DNA of 64,000 nt from Chloroflexota bacterium (GCA_016197225.1 JACPWC010000048.1:1-64000); one strand, 5' to 3'; shown: positions 1-9,459, counted from the first letter of the stretch. Program-made: numbers and translations. The notes: generated from the sequence alone by a model not told the origin.

Positions 1-164
1 GCCAGTTGCGTCGGGCGCGGGGGTTGGATCGCTGTCTGGCTCATGGCGACCTCGGGATGGAACGCTGGGTGGGCTGGGGAGTCATTGCTAATAATCTGGC
101 GACCATCGCGCAATTTTTGATCAAGCATCGGCGCGGGGTCCCGCTGCCTTATGTTGAAAAGTGA
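1..164 (+). CDS. transposase C-terminal fragment (partial at window start)
   Basis: The frame that opens at base 3 runs without a stop to a TGA at 162-164. Its last residues include the stretch GMERWVGWGVIANNLATI, followed by a basic tail. This resembles the end of ISNCY-type transposases, where a Met-Arg-Trp-Val-Gly sequence followed by an Asn-Asn-Leu helix closes the catalytic domain. Only about 53 residues are present, so the family call rests on this short match. No terminal inverted repeat could be recognised before the next gene, so it is unclear whether the element is intact upstream of the window. Confidence 0.5.
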   Translation, partial: QLRRARGLDRCLAHGDLGMERWVGWGVIANNLATIAQFLIKHRRGVPLPYVEK

Positions 165-211
165 TTTCTTGGACACGAACTAACTATCATCCTGACAAGG
201 AACTCCAAATA

Positions 212-1453
212 ATGAAATCCGACCTTGACCGTTTGATGACCGAACGCAACCTTGACGCCTTGCTCGTCACCGGCTCTTCGCATGGCAACCCGACGATGTA
301 TTACATGGTGAACGGCGCAGGCTTGGGCGAAATGACGGTGGTGATCAAAAAGCGCGGCGAAGCGCCCGTCATCTTCGCCAACTCGATGGAGCGCGACGAA
401 GCGGCCAAGTCTGGCTTGCGTGTTGTTAATCAGAATCAATTCAGCTTGCCAAAACTGCTCAACGAAGAGAAGGGCAACCGCCTGCGGGCGCGGGCGCGGC
501 TGATGGGCCTGATGCTCGACGAGCTGGGCGTGAAGGGCCGGGTGAGCGTCTATGGCCGCGAGGAACAAGGGGCGGCCTTTGCCTTGTGGAGCGAGTTGAT
601 GACCATCCGGCCTGACGTTCAAATCGTGGGCGAGTATAACAACACGATCATGGATCGGGCCTGGTACACCAAAGACGCCGACGAGGTGGTTCGCATCCGG
701 GCGGTTGCCGAAAAGACAATGGCGGTGGTCGAGAACACCTGGAACTTCCTGGCCAGCCGCCAGACAAAAGACGGGGCACTTTTAAAAGACGACGGCTCGC
801 CCTTGACCGTCGGCGATGTCAAACGGCAGATCCGGCGCTGGAGCACGGACTTGAACATCGAGCATCCCGACGACTTCATCTTCGCCGTTGGCCGAGACGC
901 AGGCGTGCCGCACTCGCGCGGCACTGAGACCGACGTGATCGCGCTGGGCAAGACGATTGTGTTCGACATCTTTCCGCGCGAGGCCGGGGGCGGCTACTTC
1001 TTCGACTTCACCCGGACGTGGTGCGTTGGCTTCGCGCCGCCCGAAGTGGAGAAAGTCTACAATGACGTGTTGGAGATTTTCAACATCGCCACCGACTCGA
1101 TGCAGGCCGGCGCGCCGTGTTCGCGCTACCAGAAGATGACCAATGACTTCTTTGAAGCGCGCGGTCACCCAACGGTTCGCAAAGACCCGAAGACGACCGA
1201 GGGCTACGTGCATAGCCTGGGGCATGGTGTGGGCCTGAACATTCACGAACGACCGGCGCTCTCGGAATACGATGGCAACACCGACATCCTCGAACCGGGC
1301 ATCGCCATCACCGTCGAGCCAGGGTTGTACTTTCCCGACCTGGGCTTCGGCGTGCGTATCGAAGACTTCCTGTGGCTTAACCCGGCCACGAACACGCTGG
1401 AGACGATTGGCGAGTTTCGGAAGGATTTGGTGATTCCGCTGGCGAGACAATAG
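212..1453 (+). CDS. M24 family metallopeptidase (Xaa-Pro aminopeptidase/prolidase-like)
   Basis: This is a cytoplasmic dinuclear-metal peptidase of the pita-bread fold, expected to cleave X-Pro bonds in peptides. The catalytic half begins near residue 230. The metal ligands can be followed in order: Asp in FDIFPREAGGGYFFDF (about residues 250-265), His in HSLGHGVGLNIHE, Glu in TVEPGLYF and Glu in RIEDF near the end. The N-terminal half is the usual creatinase-like domain. An upstream GTG at 161 is in frame, but the ATG at 212 has AAGGA about 10 bases upstream and gives the typical N-terminus, so it is preferred. The stop lies three bases before the next ATG, so the gene heads a three-gene operon with the glycosyltransferase and tsaD. 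Substrate specificity cannot be read from the sequence. Confidence 0.88.
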   Translation: MKSDLDRLMTERNLDALLVTGSSHGNPTMYYMVNGAGLGEMTVVIKKRGEAPVIFANSMERDEAAKSGLRVVNQNQFSLPKLLNEEKGNRLRARARLMGLMLDELGVKGRVSVYGREEQGAAFALWSELMTIRPDVQIVGEYNNTIMDRAWYTKDADEVVRIRAVAEKTMAVVENTWNFLASRQTKDGALLKDDGSPLTVGDVKRQIRRWSTDLNIEHPDDFIFAVGRDAGVPHSRGTETDVIALGKTIVFDIFPREAGGGYFFDFTRTWCVGFAPPEVEKVYNDVLEIFNIATDSMQAGAPCSRYQKMTNDFFEARGHPTVRKDPKTTEGYVHSLGHGVGLNIHERPALSEYDGNTDILEPGIAITVEPGLYFPDLGFGVRIEDFLWLNPATNTLETIGEFRKDLVIPLARQ

Positions 1454-1456
1454 CTC

Positions 1457-3934
1457 ATGAAAATGCTTCAAAAAATTTGGCGCTGGGTTCGCACCGAGCA
1501 AGCCGCCTTGTTGGGTATTCTGGTTCTGGCCGCCTCTTTGCGTTGGGCGTATATCGGCGCTTATCAGTTCACCCGTGACGAAGTGCCGATGCATCTGACG
1601 ACGATGATGTTGGGTCGCTATGGCCAATGGACGTGGGGCTCGAACGCTTCACATTCAGCCATCATTCCGATCCACTCTCCTTTCAGCACGTACCTTGCCG
1701 CGCTCCCCTATTTGTTTTCCGGCGACCCGCGTCTGGGGCGGCTGTGGGTAGGTGTATTTGGGATATCGGCTGTAGCTGTTTTTTATTACGCGCTCCGGCG
1801 GTACTTCGGGGTTGGCGCCGGATTGATCGGCGGCCTCTTGCTGGCCAGCCACACCCTGGCTGTGGACTGGAGCCGAACGGTGTGGAATCCCGATTTTGCC
1901 CAGCCGTTCATTGCCGCCTGGGTGCTCACCGGCCTGCTCGGGTATTACGAGCGCCGCCCGCGCATGATCGCTCTCCACTGGCTGATGTTGAGTTTTGTCA
2001 TTCAACCGCACTTTGCTTACGCCTCCATCGGAGTTCTCTCATTGCTATTATTGGCAATTGCCTGGCGGGGAGCGCCCTCAGAACGCTCAATGATCTTGCG
2101 GGCCACCTTGTTTGGCTGGGGCTTGTTTGCCATCAGCATGATCCCGTGGCTGATTGGCCTGGCCCAAATTTATGTCACACGCGATCCGGCCACCGCAAAC
2201 GTGGCGAAGGACATCGCCTTGGGGAGCAACGTGAACTTTCAGGAGATGGTATTGGTGTTTGAAGAATTATCGGCCTCGGTTGGACGCCAACAGTCTCCCA
2301 GCATTGCCATGGGAACCGGCCCGGTGGCGGCCTCCGTGGCGGCCGGACATTGGTGGCCGCCGGTCTGGACCAGTCAGATCTTCCGGGCGCAGGCGCTCCT
2401 TTCGTTGCTTGCGGTCGTGATGATGTTCGTGAAAAGCTGGCGCGAGAAAAACCGGGTGCCATTCCTGCTCATCGGTTTGCTTGGCTCGTGGCCGATGGCG
2501 GCTTTCTTTGTTGCGCCCGTGAAAGTCTATGCCTTTTACATCATGCCACTCATGTTTGGAGCTGTTGCCAGCCTGGCAATTTTCCTGGCCGACGTGGCTC
2601 AATGGCATAAACTGTCGCGGTGGGCGGTCACACTGACCGTCGTCGTCTTTGCCGGAATGCAGGCCTGGCTGACCGTGGCCACCATTCGCGATCAACAATT
2701 GGCCGGCAATCTCAAACGCTTCAATGCGCCGCTGGACACTTTTCTTTCGGCCATACGAACCTGGCGCGAGACGGGGGGTAACCGAGAACTCATTTTTCTA
2801 ACCGAGACTCAAGAAGGCAAATACGACACCAGAGTTCAAACGCAGTTCTGGAGAATCTTTGCCGAGGGCTATCCTTCGCGGGCCATCATTATGAATCCAT
2901 ATCAGGGCGTGCCCATTCCACCCAATGGCGCGATTCTCGTCAGCACTTACGGCGGGGTGGCCATCCCTGATCTGTTCGGCGAAGGCTACCTGACGGGCGA
3001 ACTGGTGAATGGCGACTCGATGTTTCGTTGGGTAGTGCTGGAGGGGCCGCCGTCATTTCCAATTGACCTTTATCCGCGAAACTTTTCCCGTTTCGCCGGC
3101 GGCGCGCGCATTCTTGGCGTAAGTCTCGACAAGCTCTTGCAACCCGGCGCAACCGTGCCGATCAAACTGCTTTGGCGAATTGACAAGGCCAACCCGACAC
3201 GACTGTATTCATTCTCGGTGCGGCTGGTGGACGATCAGGGCCAGGTCTTCGGGCAGGCAGACGGGTTGTCGCTGTCCATTGATTTGTGGCGCGAAAACGA
3301 TACCGTCGTCAATCGCCTGCTGTTGCCGGTGTCGGAAAATTATCCGGCGGGTCAGACACCCCGCTTGAACGTGTTGATGTATTCGCCGGAAGGCGTCGAG
3401 ACGGTCGTGGACGATCGGGAGACTATTGTAGCAACAGAAGTTGCCCTGACCACGACCGGGACCACTGATCATCTCGGTTGGTTTCAATACAATCCTTATG
3501 GCGTCCGTTTGCCGCTGACCTCGCATCGCTACTTCGCCCTCTTTAGCGATCAGGTTGACCTGCTCGGATTCTCCGCCCCGTCAATCGTCGCTCACCCTGG
3601 CGAGGCCGTTCCCCTCACGCTTTATTGGGCGGCGGCGCAAACGCCGACGGTCAACTATCACGTCTTCGTCCATTTGCGCGATGAGAATGGCAACCTTGTG
3701 GGCCAGGCCGACAAGGCCAACCCTGCCGGGTTGCCCGCCACCCATTGGACGACGACGCATTATCTGGCCGATGACCATCAACTCGTTATTGCGCCTGATG
3801 CGCCGCCAGGGCGTTATCAATTGTTTGTCGGGTTGTGGGAAGAAAGTGTTGGCCGAGCGAACGCCTACGACGAGTCGGGCAACCTGTTTGGCGACAGTGT
3901 CCCGCTTGGAGTTTTTGTGGAAGTCCAACCCTGA
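1457..3934 (+). CDS. GT39-like integral membrane glycosyltransferase
   Basis: This 825-residue protein has about ten hydrophobic segments in its first 420 residues. An early periplasmic loop contains the Arg-Asp-Glu triad (FTRDEVPMH, about residue 35) typical of ArnT/PMT-type polyprenyl-phosphate-sugar glycosyltransferases. The C-terminal 400 residues are soluble and contain two related beta-sandwich regions (from about residues 530 and 690), each with similar phrases such as TLYWAAAQTPTVNY and KLLWRIDKANPT. These are probably extracytoplasmic acceptor- or glycan-binding domains. The start is 3 bases after the peptidase stop, and its stop overlaps the tsaD start, so the three are probably co-transcribed. 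The sugar and the acceptor are unknown. Confidence 0.75.
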   Translation: MKMLQKIWRWVRTEQAALLGILVLAASLRWAYIGAYQFTRDEVPMHLTTMMLGRYGQWTWGSNASHSAIIPIHSPFSTYLAALPYLFSGDPRLGRLWVGVFGISAVAVFYYALRRYFGVGAGLIGGLLLASHTLAVDWSRTVWNPDFAQPFIAAWVLTGLLGYYERRPRMIALHWLMLSFVIQPHFAYASIGVLSLLLLAIAWRGAPSERSMILRATLFGWGLFAISMIPWLIGLAQIYVTRDPATANVAKDIALGSNVNFQEMVLVFEELSASVGRQQSPSIAMGTGPVAASVAAGHWWPPVWTSQIFRAQALLSLLAVVMMFVKSWREKNRVPFLLIGLLGSWPMAAFFVAPVKVYAFYIMPLMFGAVASLAIFLADVAQWHKLSRWAVTLTVVVFAGMQAWLTVATIRDQQLAGNLKRFNAPLDTFLSAIRTWRETGGNRELIFLTETQEGKYDTRVQTQFWRIFAEGYPSRAIIMNPYQGVPIPPNGAILVSTYGGVAIPDLFGEGYLTGELVNGDSMFRWVVLEGPPSFPIDLYPRNFSRFAGGARILGVSLDKLLQPGATVPIKLLWRIDKANPTRLYSFSVRLVDDQGQVFGQADGLSLSIDLWRENDTVVNRLLLPVSENYPAGQTPRLNVLMYSPEGVETVVDDRETIVATEVALTTTGTTDHLGWFQYNPYGVRLPLTSHRYFALFSDQVDLLGFSAPSIVAHPGEAVPLTLYWAAAQTPTVNYHVFVHLRDENGNLVGQADKANPAGLPATHWTTTHYLADDHQLVIAPDAPPGRYQLFVGLWEESVGRANAYDESGNLFGDSVPLGVFVEVQP

Positions 3935-4965
3935 TGACCCTTCGCGTTCTTGGCATCGAAACTTCCTGTGACGAAACATCTGCCGCCGTCGTCGAAGACG
4001 GGCGGAAGATTCTGTCGAATATCATTTCGTCGCAAGCCGATCTGCATGCCAAGTACGGCGGCGTGTTCCCGGAGATGGCGTCGCGAATGCACATTGAAAC
4101 CATCCATCCCGTCATCACCCAGGCGATGAGCGAAGCAAACGTCACGCTCGACGATATTCAGGCCATCGCCGTCACGCGCGGGCCGGGGCTAGCCGGGTCA
4201 TTGCTGGTCGGCGTGAACGTGGCGAAAGGACTGGCGCTCGGTCGCGGCCTGCCCCTCGTCGGCGTAAGCCACCTCGAAGGTCATTTGTATTCGTTGTGGC
4301 TGATCGAGGGCGCGGGCGAGGTGCGGTTTCCGGTGATGTGCCTGATCGTCTCCGGCGGCCACACCGAGTTGGTGCTGATGACAGATCACCTGCACTACAC
4401 CCGCCTCGGCGGCACGATTGACGACGCCGCCGGCGAGGCCTTCGACAAGGTGGGGCGCATGCTCGGCCTGCCATATCCGGGCGGCCCCCACGTCGAAAAA
4501 GTTGCGCGAGACGGCAACCCGCTGGCCTACAACTTTCCCCGCGCCAAAACGGATCGCCCTTACGATTTTTCGTTCAGTGGACTCAAGACCTCGGTGCTGT
4601 ACGAACTCAAGCGGCAAGCGCCGACTCTGCGACCCGGCGAGGAGCCGCCTCCACCCGGGGTGCCGATTCCTGATCTCGCCGCCAGTTTTCAGGCTGCCCT
4701 CGTGCAGGCTCTTGTCGAGAAGACCGTCGCCGCCGCCCGCGCGCACAAGGCCACAGCCATTTTCATGGCCGGGGGTGTGTCGGCCAACAAGGCTCTGCGG
4801 GCCGAGATGGAAAAACAAGCTGGCGATCTCCCTGTCCGATTCCCGCCCCTCGTCCTCTGCACCGACAACGCGGCTATGATCGCCGCCGCCGGTCACTGGC
4901 GCTACCTGGCCGGTCAGCGCGACTCGCTTGACATGGACATCAGGCCGAATTGGAAGTTGACGTGA
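3934..4965 (+). CDS. tsaD: tRNA N6-adenosine threonylcarbamoyltransferase
   Basis: TsaD transfers the threonylcarbamoyl group to A37 of ANN-decoding tRNAs, working with TsaB and TsaE in the cytoplasm. The protein is 343 residues, the usual length. It begins LRVLGIETSCDETSAA, which is the family signature. The metal-binding HLEGH motif lies near residue 110, MHIETIHP near residue 50, SGGHTELV near 137 and the Asp of CTDNAAM near the end. A longer upstream frame exists, but the ATG at 3934 overlaps the preceding stop by one base and gives the canonical N-terminus. It is the last gene of the operon and is followed directly by a strong hairpin. Confidence 0.97.
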   Translation: MTLRVLGIETSCDETSAAVVEDGRKILSNIISSQADLHAKYGGVFPEMASRMHIETIHPVITQAMSEANVTLDDIQAIAVTRGPGLAGSLLVGVNVAKGLALGRGLPLVGVSHLEGHLYSLWLIEGAGEVRFPVMCLIVSGGHTELVLMTDHLHYTRLGGTIDDAAGEAFDKVGRMLGLPYPGGPHVEKVARDGNPLAYNFPRAKTDRPYDFSFSGLKTSVLYELKRQAPTLRPGEEPPPPGVPIPDLAASFQAALVQALVEKTVAAARAHKATAIFMAGGVSANKALRAEMEKQAGDLPVRFPPLVLCTDNAAMIAAAGHWRYLAGQRDSLDMDIRPNWKLT

Positions 4966-5007
4966 AAAAAGACTTCCGAAGTCTTGGAGACTTCGGAAGT
5001 CTTTTTT
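4965..5007. terminator. bidirectional intrinsic terminator between tsaD and prfC
   Basis: A perfect inverted repeat has 13-bp GC-rich arms (GACTTCCGAAGTC and its complement), a 5-base loop, six A residues on the left and six T residues on the right. It starts at the tsaD stop codon and ends inside the prfC stop codon, so it can end transcripts from both convergent genes. Confidence 0.9.
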
Positions 5008-6613
5008 AACCGAACGCCTCAAACTTCACTTCCGGGAATTTCTGCAAGCAGTAATCCAAATCGAATTGCGACTTGAAGAGGGCAACCAGGCGTTCCTGAG
5101 AGTCGCGGGCTTTGAGCAGGCCGTGGCCCCAGGGGAGGCGGTCTATGGCCTCGGTGGAACCGTCCATCCAACGCGAGAGACGATACGGCAGCGGCTCCAG
5201 AATTGTGCTCACGGTGTATTCGGCCTCCAGCCGGGCCCGCACCACATCAAACTGCAACTGCCCCACGGCGGCCAGGATCGGGGTGCGCTGATAGGCGTCT
5301 ACGTCGTATAAAACCTGCATGGCCCCCTCGGTCTCCAGCTGGCGCAAGCCCTTCTGAAATTGCTTTTGCTTGCCAATATCGCTATTCCGCAGGAGGGCAA
5401 AGTGCTCCGGTTGGAAGCGCGGGATGGGCGCGAAGGCGAAGCGCTCGCCCGCCACCAGCGTGTCGCCGATGGCGAAACTGCCGTTGTTGGGCAAGCCGAT
5501 GATGTCGCCCGGAAAAGCCTCTTCGAGCAGTTCGCGCTCGTTGGCGAAGAACTTGTAAGGCCGGGGCAGGCGAATGGCCTTGCCGCTTTGCGAATGATGC
5601 ACGCTCATGTCGCGCTCGAAGCGGCCCGAGCACACGCGCAGGAAAGCGACGCTGTCGCGGTGATTCGGATTCATGTTGGCCTGGATCTTGAAGATGAAGC
5701 CGGAGAACTCCGGCCGATCCGGTTTAACGGCGCCGCCGTCACTTTTATAAGGCCGGGGAGTGGGGGCTTGCTCCACAAACGCATCTAAAAAGAGGCGGAC
5801 ACCAAAATTGGTGAGAGCACTGCCGAAGTAAACAGGCGTTTGCGCTTCGGCCAGCACCAGTTCGTGATCAAATTCAAAGCCCAGCCCGTCGAGCAGTGAC
5901 AGGTTGGTTTGAAGGGCGGCGATCTCGTCGGCGCTGAGGTGCTCGGTCAGGCGCGGGTCATCGAGGGCGAGGATGGTTTCGAGAGCGGCGGTCTGGTTGT
6001 GGGCGGTGCGGTCGAAGAGGTGGACGAGGCGGGCACCCCGGTCACACACGCCGCGAAAGCCCGGGCCGTCGCCAATCGGCCAGTTCATCGGCACCGGTTG
6101 CATGCCGAGCACGGTTTCGATCTCGTCCAACAAGTCAAGCGGGTCGCGGGCCGGCCTGTCCATCTTGTTGATGAAGGTGAAGACGGGCAGGCCGCGCTGG
6201 CGGCAGACGTCGAACAGTTTGCGAGTCTGCGGCTCGATGCCTTTGGCCGCGTCCAGCACCATCACCGCGCTGTCGGCCGCGGCCAGGGTGCGGTAGGTGT
6301 CTTCGGAGAAATCCTCGTGGCCGGGCGTGTCGAGCAGGTTGATCACCCGGCCCTTGTACGGGAATTGCAAAACGGTCGAGGTGATCGAGATGCCGCGCTC
6401 GCGTTCAATCGCCATCCAGTCGGAGCGGGTACTGCGCTGGTTGCGGCGGTCGCGCACGCTCCCGGCCAGGTGAATGGCGTTGCCGTAGAGCAAGAGCTTC
6501 TCGGTGAGAGTGGTCTTGCCCGCGTCCGGGTGGGAGATGATGGCGAAGGTGCGCCGGGCGGCGATTTGCTCGGCGAGAGGGGAGGCCAGTGTTGTTTCGG
6601 GTGAGATCATCAT
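5006..6613 (-). CDS. prfC: peptide chain release factor 3 (RF3 GTPase)
   Basis: RF3 is a translational GTPase that removes RF1 and RF2 from the ribosome after peptide release. The 535-residue length is normal. The G domain shows the P-loop SHPDAGKTT (about residue 30), RGISITSTV of switch I, DTPGHEDF of G3 and NKMD of G4. After it come domain II and a C-terminal domain with the phrase VDAYQRTPILAAVGQLQFDV typical of RF3. Two adjacent ATG codons open the gene; neither has a clear ribosome-binding site. It stands alone, with a terminator on each side (4965-5007 and 6701-6738), so it should have its own promoter in the 6.6-6.7 kb gap, which I could not pick out. Confidence 0.96.
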   Translation of the reverse strand: MMISPETTLASPLAEQIAARRTFAIISHPDAGKTTLTEKLLLYGNAIHLAGSVRDRRNQRSTRSDWMAIERERGISITSTVLQFPYKGRVINLLDTPGHEDFSEDTYRTLAAADSAVMVLDAAKGIEPQTRKLFDVCRQRGLPVFTFINKMDRPARDPLDLLDEIETVLGMQPVPMNWPIGDGPGFRGVCDRGARLVHLFDRTAHNQTAALETILALDDPRLTEHLSADEIAALQTNLSLLDGLGFEFDHELVLAEAQTPVYFGSALTNFGVRLFLDAFVEQAPTPRPYKSDGGAVKPDRPEFSGFIFKIQANMNPNHRDSVAFLRVCSGRFERDMSVHHSQSGKAIRLPRPYKFFANERELLEEAFPGDIIGLPNNGSFAIGDTLVAGERFAFAPIPRFQPEHFALLRNSDIGKQKQFQKGLRQLETEGAMQVLYDVDAYQRTPILAAVGQLQFDVVRARLEAEYTVSTILEPLPYRLSRWMDGSTEAIDRLPWGHGLLKARDSQERLVALFKSQFDLDYCLQKFPEVKFEAFG

Positions 6614-6631
6614 GCGATAAGATGGAGAACG

Positions 6632-6685
6632 CGGATTCGTGGAACGCGAAGCGAACGGATTGATCCGTTAAATTCCACGAATCCG
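6632..6685. repeat. intergenic inverted repeat (ATCCG family)
   Basis: Arms CGGATTCGTGGAA (6632-6644) and its exact complement (6673-6685) flank a 28-base centre that holds a second small palindrome, CGGATTGATCCG. A related repeat made of ATCCGTT/ACGGATT words lies at 29801-29870. Confidence 0.7.
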
Positions 6686-6700
6686 TTATTCTTTTCGATG

Positions 6701-6738
6701 CAAACAAAACGGCCACGGTTGGTAGCTCCGTGACCGTT
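6701..6738 (-). terminator. intrinsic terminator of the restriction-modification operon
   Basis: Read on the minus strand, arms of 11 bp (AACGGTCACGG and CCGTGGCCGTT, one G-T pair) enclose a 9-base loop and are followed by a T-rich stretch. It lies about 85 bases after the methyltransferase stop and upstream of prfC, so it separates the two minus-strand units. Confidence 0.75.
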
Positions 6739-6821
6739 GGGACAGTCAGTGGCGCAATTGTAACACAGCTATTTCTTCCAATGCACAAACTTTGCGTTCT
6801 CGGTGTGCCATTGAAATGGGC

Positions 6822-8360
6822 TTAAGTTTTATAGGGTGTTTTGCTTTCAAATAATCGCATTTGTGCTTGCATACCTGATTGCTCAATTACATTTTCAGGA
6901 ATAGGTAATTTCTCCAAAGAACGCGGCTCAACCTTTACTGCGCCATCACCATATGATTTTCCAATCATAGCCAGATTGGCTACCGTATCAGGATGATTCA
7001 GAATTTTCCAGAGATGGTCAACATGTTCCTTGTCGTCACTCTTGGGGTAGACGCACAGAAAACATGTGAGAGGAATAATCCTTGCCGCGTTGCGGATAAA
7101 CCTTGAATTTCGTCGCCCCAAATAGGCAAACAAAAAAGGCGGCGCGATTCGTGTCTCTGTCTTATACCAAGGCTTTCGCTGCGAAATGAGCGGCTTTTGT
7201 GGTAATCCGAGGGCTTCGCCTTTTTTTAGATATTCTTTCAGGCTTTCAGGATAGTTCTCGAAAGAGTCTCCATTCAAAGCAAGTAGAAATGTGGGTCTTC
7301 CTTTGGCTTCAAGTAAATCTAAGGTTGCTTGCGTAATTTCTTCGGTAGGCACATCTCTTGTTCGTCCAACCGCTCTTGTGAAATAGCAATCTGAAATACC
7401 GGTTTGCTTTATCTGTTCATTGGTCATAAAAAAGAATTCGTTTGCCCCAGTCGCAACACCACGAACTATTTGCACAAAATCCCCTAGGATATATTTGCTT
7501 GCTTTCCCCGTTGCTAGCGGTCTTGATAGGCCCGTGCTCAGACCTTCGGATAGTTTCCGCTGAGTAACAGTTAATCCGTTTGTAGGCGTCATCTCAAAGC
7601 CTGAGCGAACCCACATCTTGAGAGTTTCAGTCTGTAACTCGTGGCACTTGACCCACAAAAAATTTTCTTTTGGCGGTGCTTTGCGGATAAAGAATATGAG
7701 CGGATTCGTATCTACATTTGGGAATGGAGAAGCGTTGGGAGTAAAAGCGATTACGGCATCCAAGGCATAGTTTGCTGAAATCCAACGCCACAGGTCATGT
7801 GCAAATTTACCTTCGCATGTATCAGCAGGCATAATGAAAGCCAGCCGCCCATTTTCATTTAGCAAAGTCAGGGCGCGAATCAGAAAATAGACGTGCAACC
7901 CTGCGCGCCCATCCAAAATAGCCCCTACGGTTTGCAGGCTTAATCGCTTGAGTAGTTCTTTAGTTTCCGCCGATATACGATGGTGCCGAATATAGGGTGG
8001 GTTAGCAACAATTGCAGATAGCTTTTCTTGCGGAGGCTGAAAGACAAAGTCGCCGATTTTGACTCCCGCGATGTCGTTTCTACTCAGCCCTTGCTCAATG
8101 GCTTGCTCTAATGCGATTGGATCAATGTCCATACCTAAAAGATTGACAGACATCTCTTTTTCTTTTGCTGTAGTTTTTGCTGCTCGAAAAAATGCCCCTG
8201 CGCCTACGGCAGGGTCAAACAATGTGCCACCTTCGTCGGCAAGCACATAATCAACCATTGCTTCGGCAATCCAATCAGGCGTCCAGAACTGCCCTTTTTT
8301 GCGGAGCAGCTCTCTGGCTTCACCTGACGCAGGTATTTTGTAAGAGTTAATCTTTTGCAT
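6822..8360 (-). CDS. type II N6-adenine DNA methyltransferase (TaqI/Eco57I-like)
   Basis: The enzyme methylates adenine in the recognition site of the adjacent restriction enzyme. Motif order is the gamma class: motif X near residues 18-35 (KKGQFWTPDWIAEAMV), motif I FDPAVGAGAF near residue 50, motif II around GMDID, and the catalytic IVANPPYIRHHR near residue 120. The C-terminal 250 residues form a TaqI_C-like target-recognition region. The Asn-Pro-Pro-Tyr tetrad argues for N6-adenine and against cytosine modification. The ATG overlaps the end of the restriction gene by 14 bases, so the two are translationally coupled. The gene is visibly more AT-rich than its neighbours, consistent with horizontal transfer. 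The recognition sequence cannot be deduced. Confidence 0.9.
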   Translation of the reverse strand: MQKINSYKIPASGEARELLRKKGQFWTPDWIAEAMVDYVLADEGGTLFDPAVGAGAFFRAAKTTAKEKEMSVNLLGMDIDPIALEQAIEQGLSRNDIAGVKIGDFVFQPPQEKLSAIVANPPYIRHHRISAETKELLKRLSLQTVGAILDGRAGLHVYFLIRALTLLNENGRLAFIMPADTCEGKFAHDLWRWISANYALDAVIAFTPNASPFPNVDTNPLIFFIRKAPPKENFLWVKCHELQTETLKMWVRSGFEMTPTNGLTVTQRKLSEGLSTGLSRPLATGKASKYILGDFVQIVRGVATGANEFFFMTNEQIKQTGISDCYFTRAVGRTRDVPTEEITQATLDLLEAKGRPTFLLALNGDSFENYPESLKEYLKKGEALGLPQKPLISQRKPWYKTETRIAPPFLFAYLGRRNSRFIRNAARIIPLTCFLCVYPKSDDKEHVDHLWKILNHPDTVANLAMIGKSYGDGAVKVEPRSLEKLPIPENVIEQSGMQAQMRLFESKTPYKT

Positions 8361-9303
8361 TTGCCATTTTTCGCAGAATATCTACTGCTTCGTCTCTCAA
8401 AGACATTGTTCCACCTTCAAAATGAACATAAGGCAGGATGTGACCATTCTTATCGACTATGTGCTTAGCGATGAGTTGTGGTTCTTCATGAGCATCACCT
8501 AGCGGGAAACCATAGTGGTAATAGAATTTGTAAAGGGACTTTCTGGTCGTTGCACCACCTGGAGCCTGAAAAGTTTGCTCAGTCGGTTGGGTGTAACCTT
8601 CTTCAATTAGCTTTTGCGCCTTGTCAAAAGCAATGCCGAATGCCATATCATAGAAAACGTGCCAAATGTGAATGGGGATTTCATTGGCGTCTTGCCACGC
8701 CTGCAATGGTTCGCGGTCTTCTTCCTTCAAGATGATTGTGGGCAGAACTGCGTTTTTCTTCAGACCCACTTTGCCGCCCAATCGTTTTTGTGGTTTCAAT
8801 TCAGCGCCGTAATTTGGCATGAGTTGCCCTTTCCAAAGGCTGTTTTCGCATTCTACGGCGACAACGACTTTCGACAACATTTCTTTGATGCTCTTGTCAT
8901 CTTCAACAGTGAAGGGTAGTTCGGATAAGCCGCCAAGATTGTCAATCAATTTTTCAATGGCTCGCTGGTCTGTCTTGCTGAAAATTAACAAGTCAGGACG
9001 CTTAATTGCACCCAAGCCAGCTGCTTCCAACCGCTCAAAATAGAGTTCAAATGCTCTGACATCATTATCTGGTGCAGTTCCACTCGGGCCATAAGGTATC
9101 GCAAAAAACTCATTGGTTTCATTAACGGCATGGGTGATTCGTTCTTCGCTCCATACGCCTTGTGACCAGCGCATGAGAAAGTCGCTGCCACGCAAACGGC
9201 GAGGATTAAGCAGAAAATTCGACCATTCAACTGAAGCATATCCCCTGAGTTCGAATTCGATGTTTTCGACACAAACGCTCAAGGCTTTTTCAAACAGATG
9301 CAT
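8347..9303 (-). CDS. type II restriction endonuclease (possibly AccI-like)
   Basis: The position directly upstream of, and overlapping, a matching DNA methyltransferase identifies it as the endonuclease partner. A PD-(D/E)XK-like core is suggested by RPDLLIFS near residue 120 followed by VVVAVECENSLWKGQ near residue 165; a long family-like segment GFPLGDAHEE lies near the end. The length, 318 residues, and pairing with a gamma N6-adenine methyltransferase fit the AccI group, but this family call is from memory and tentative. A frame upstream to 9342 exists, but the -10 box lies at 9325-9330, so that start would not be transcribed. The ATG at 9303 has GGGAGA seven bases upstream and is chosen. 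R precedes M in the operon, so transcription of both depends on one promoter. Confidence 0.72.
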   Translation of the reverse strand: MHLFEKALSVCVENIEFELRGYASVEWSNFLLNPRRLRGSDFLMRWSQGVWSEERITHAVNETNEFFAIPYGPSGTAPDNDVRAFELYFERLEAAGLGAIKRPDLLIFSKTDQRAIEKLIDNLGGLSELPFTVEDDKSIKEMLSKVVVAVECENSLWKGQLMPNYGAELKPQKRLGGKVGLKKNAVLPTIILKEEDREPLQAWQDANEIPIHIWHVFYDMAFGIAFDKAQKLIEEGYTQPTEQTFQAPGGATTRKSLYKFYYHYGFPLGDAHEEPQLIAKHIVDKNGHILPYVHFEGGTMSLRDEAVDILRKMANAKD

Positions 9304-9324
9304 ATCGGATTCTCCCAAAAACAA

Positions 9325-9352
9325 ATTATACCTTGCGCACACTTGGTTTCAA
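9325..9352 (-). promoter_or_regulatory. sigma70-type promoter of the R-M operon
   Basis: On the minus strand TTGAAA (9352-9347) and TATAAT (9330-9325) are separated by 16 bases. The -10 box is 21 bases upstream of the chosen ATG, with GGGAGA at 9316-9311 as ribosome-binding site. This is one of the best consensus promoters in the window. Confidence 0.8.
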
Positions 9353-9459
9353 CGGCGAGATGGCACTGCTGTTTACGATGGTCAGTGAGGAGGGCCGAAC
9401 TAGGAATATACGGGCAGTATAATCCCTTTTGGGCTAAAGCCTTTGGGACGTCATTCGGC

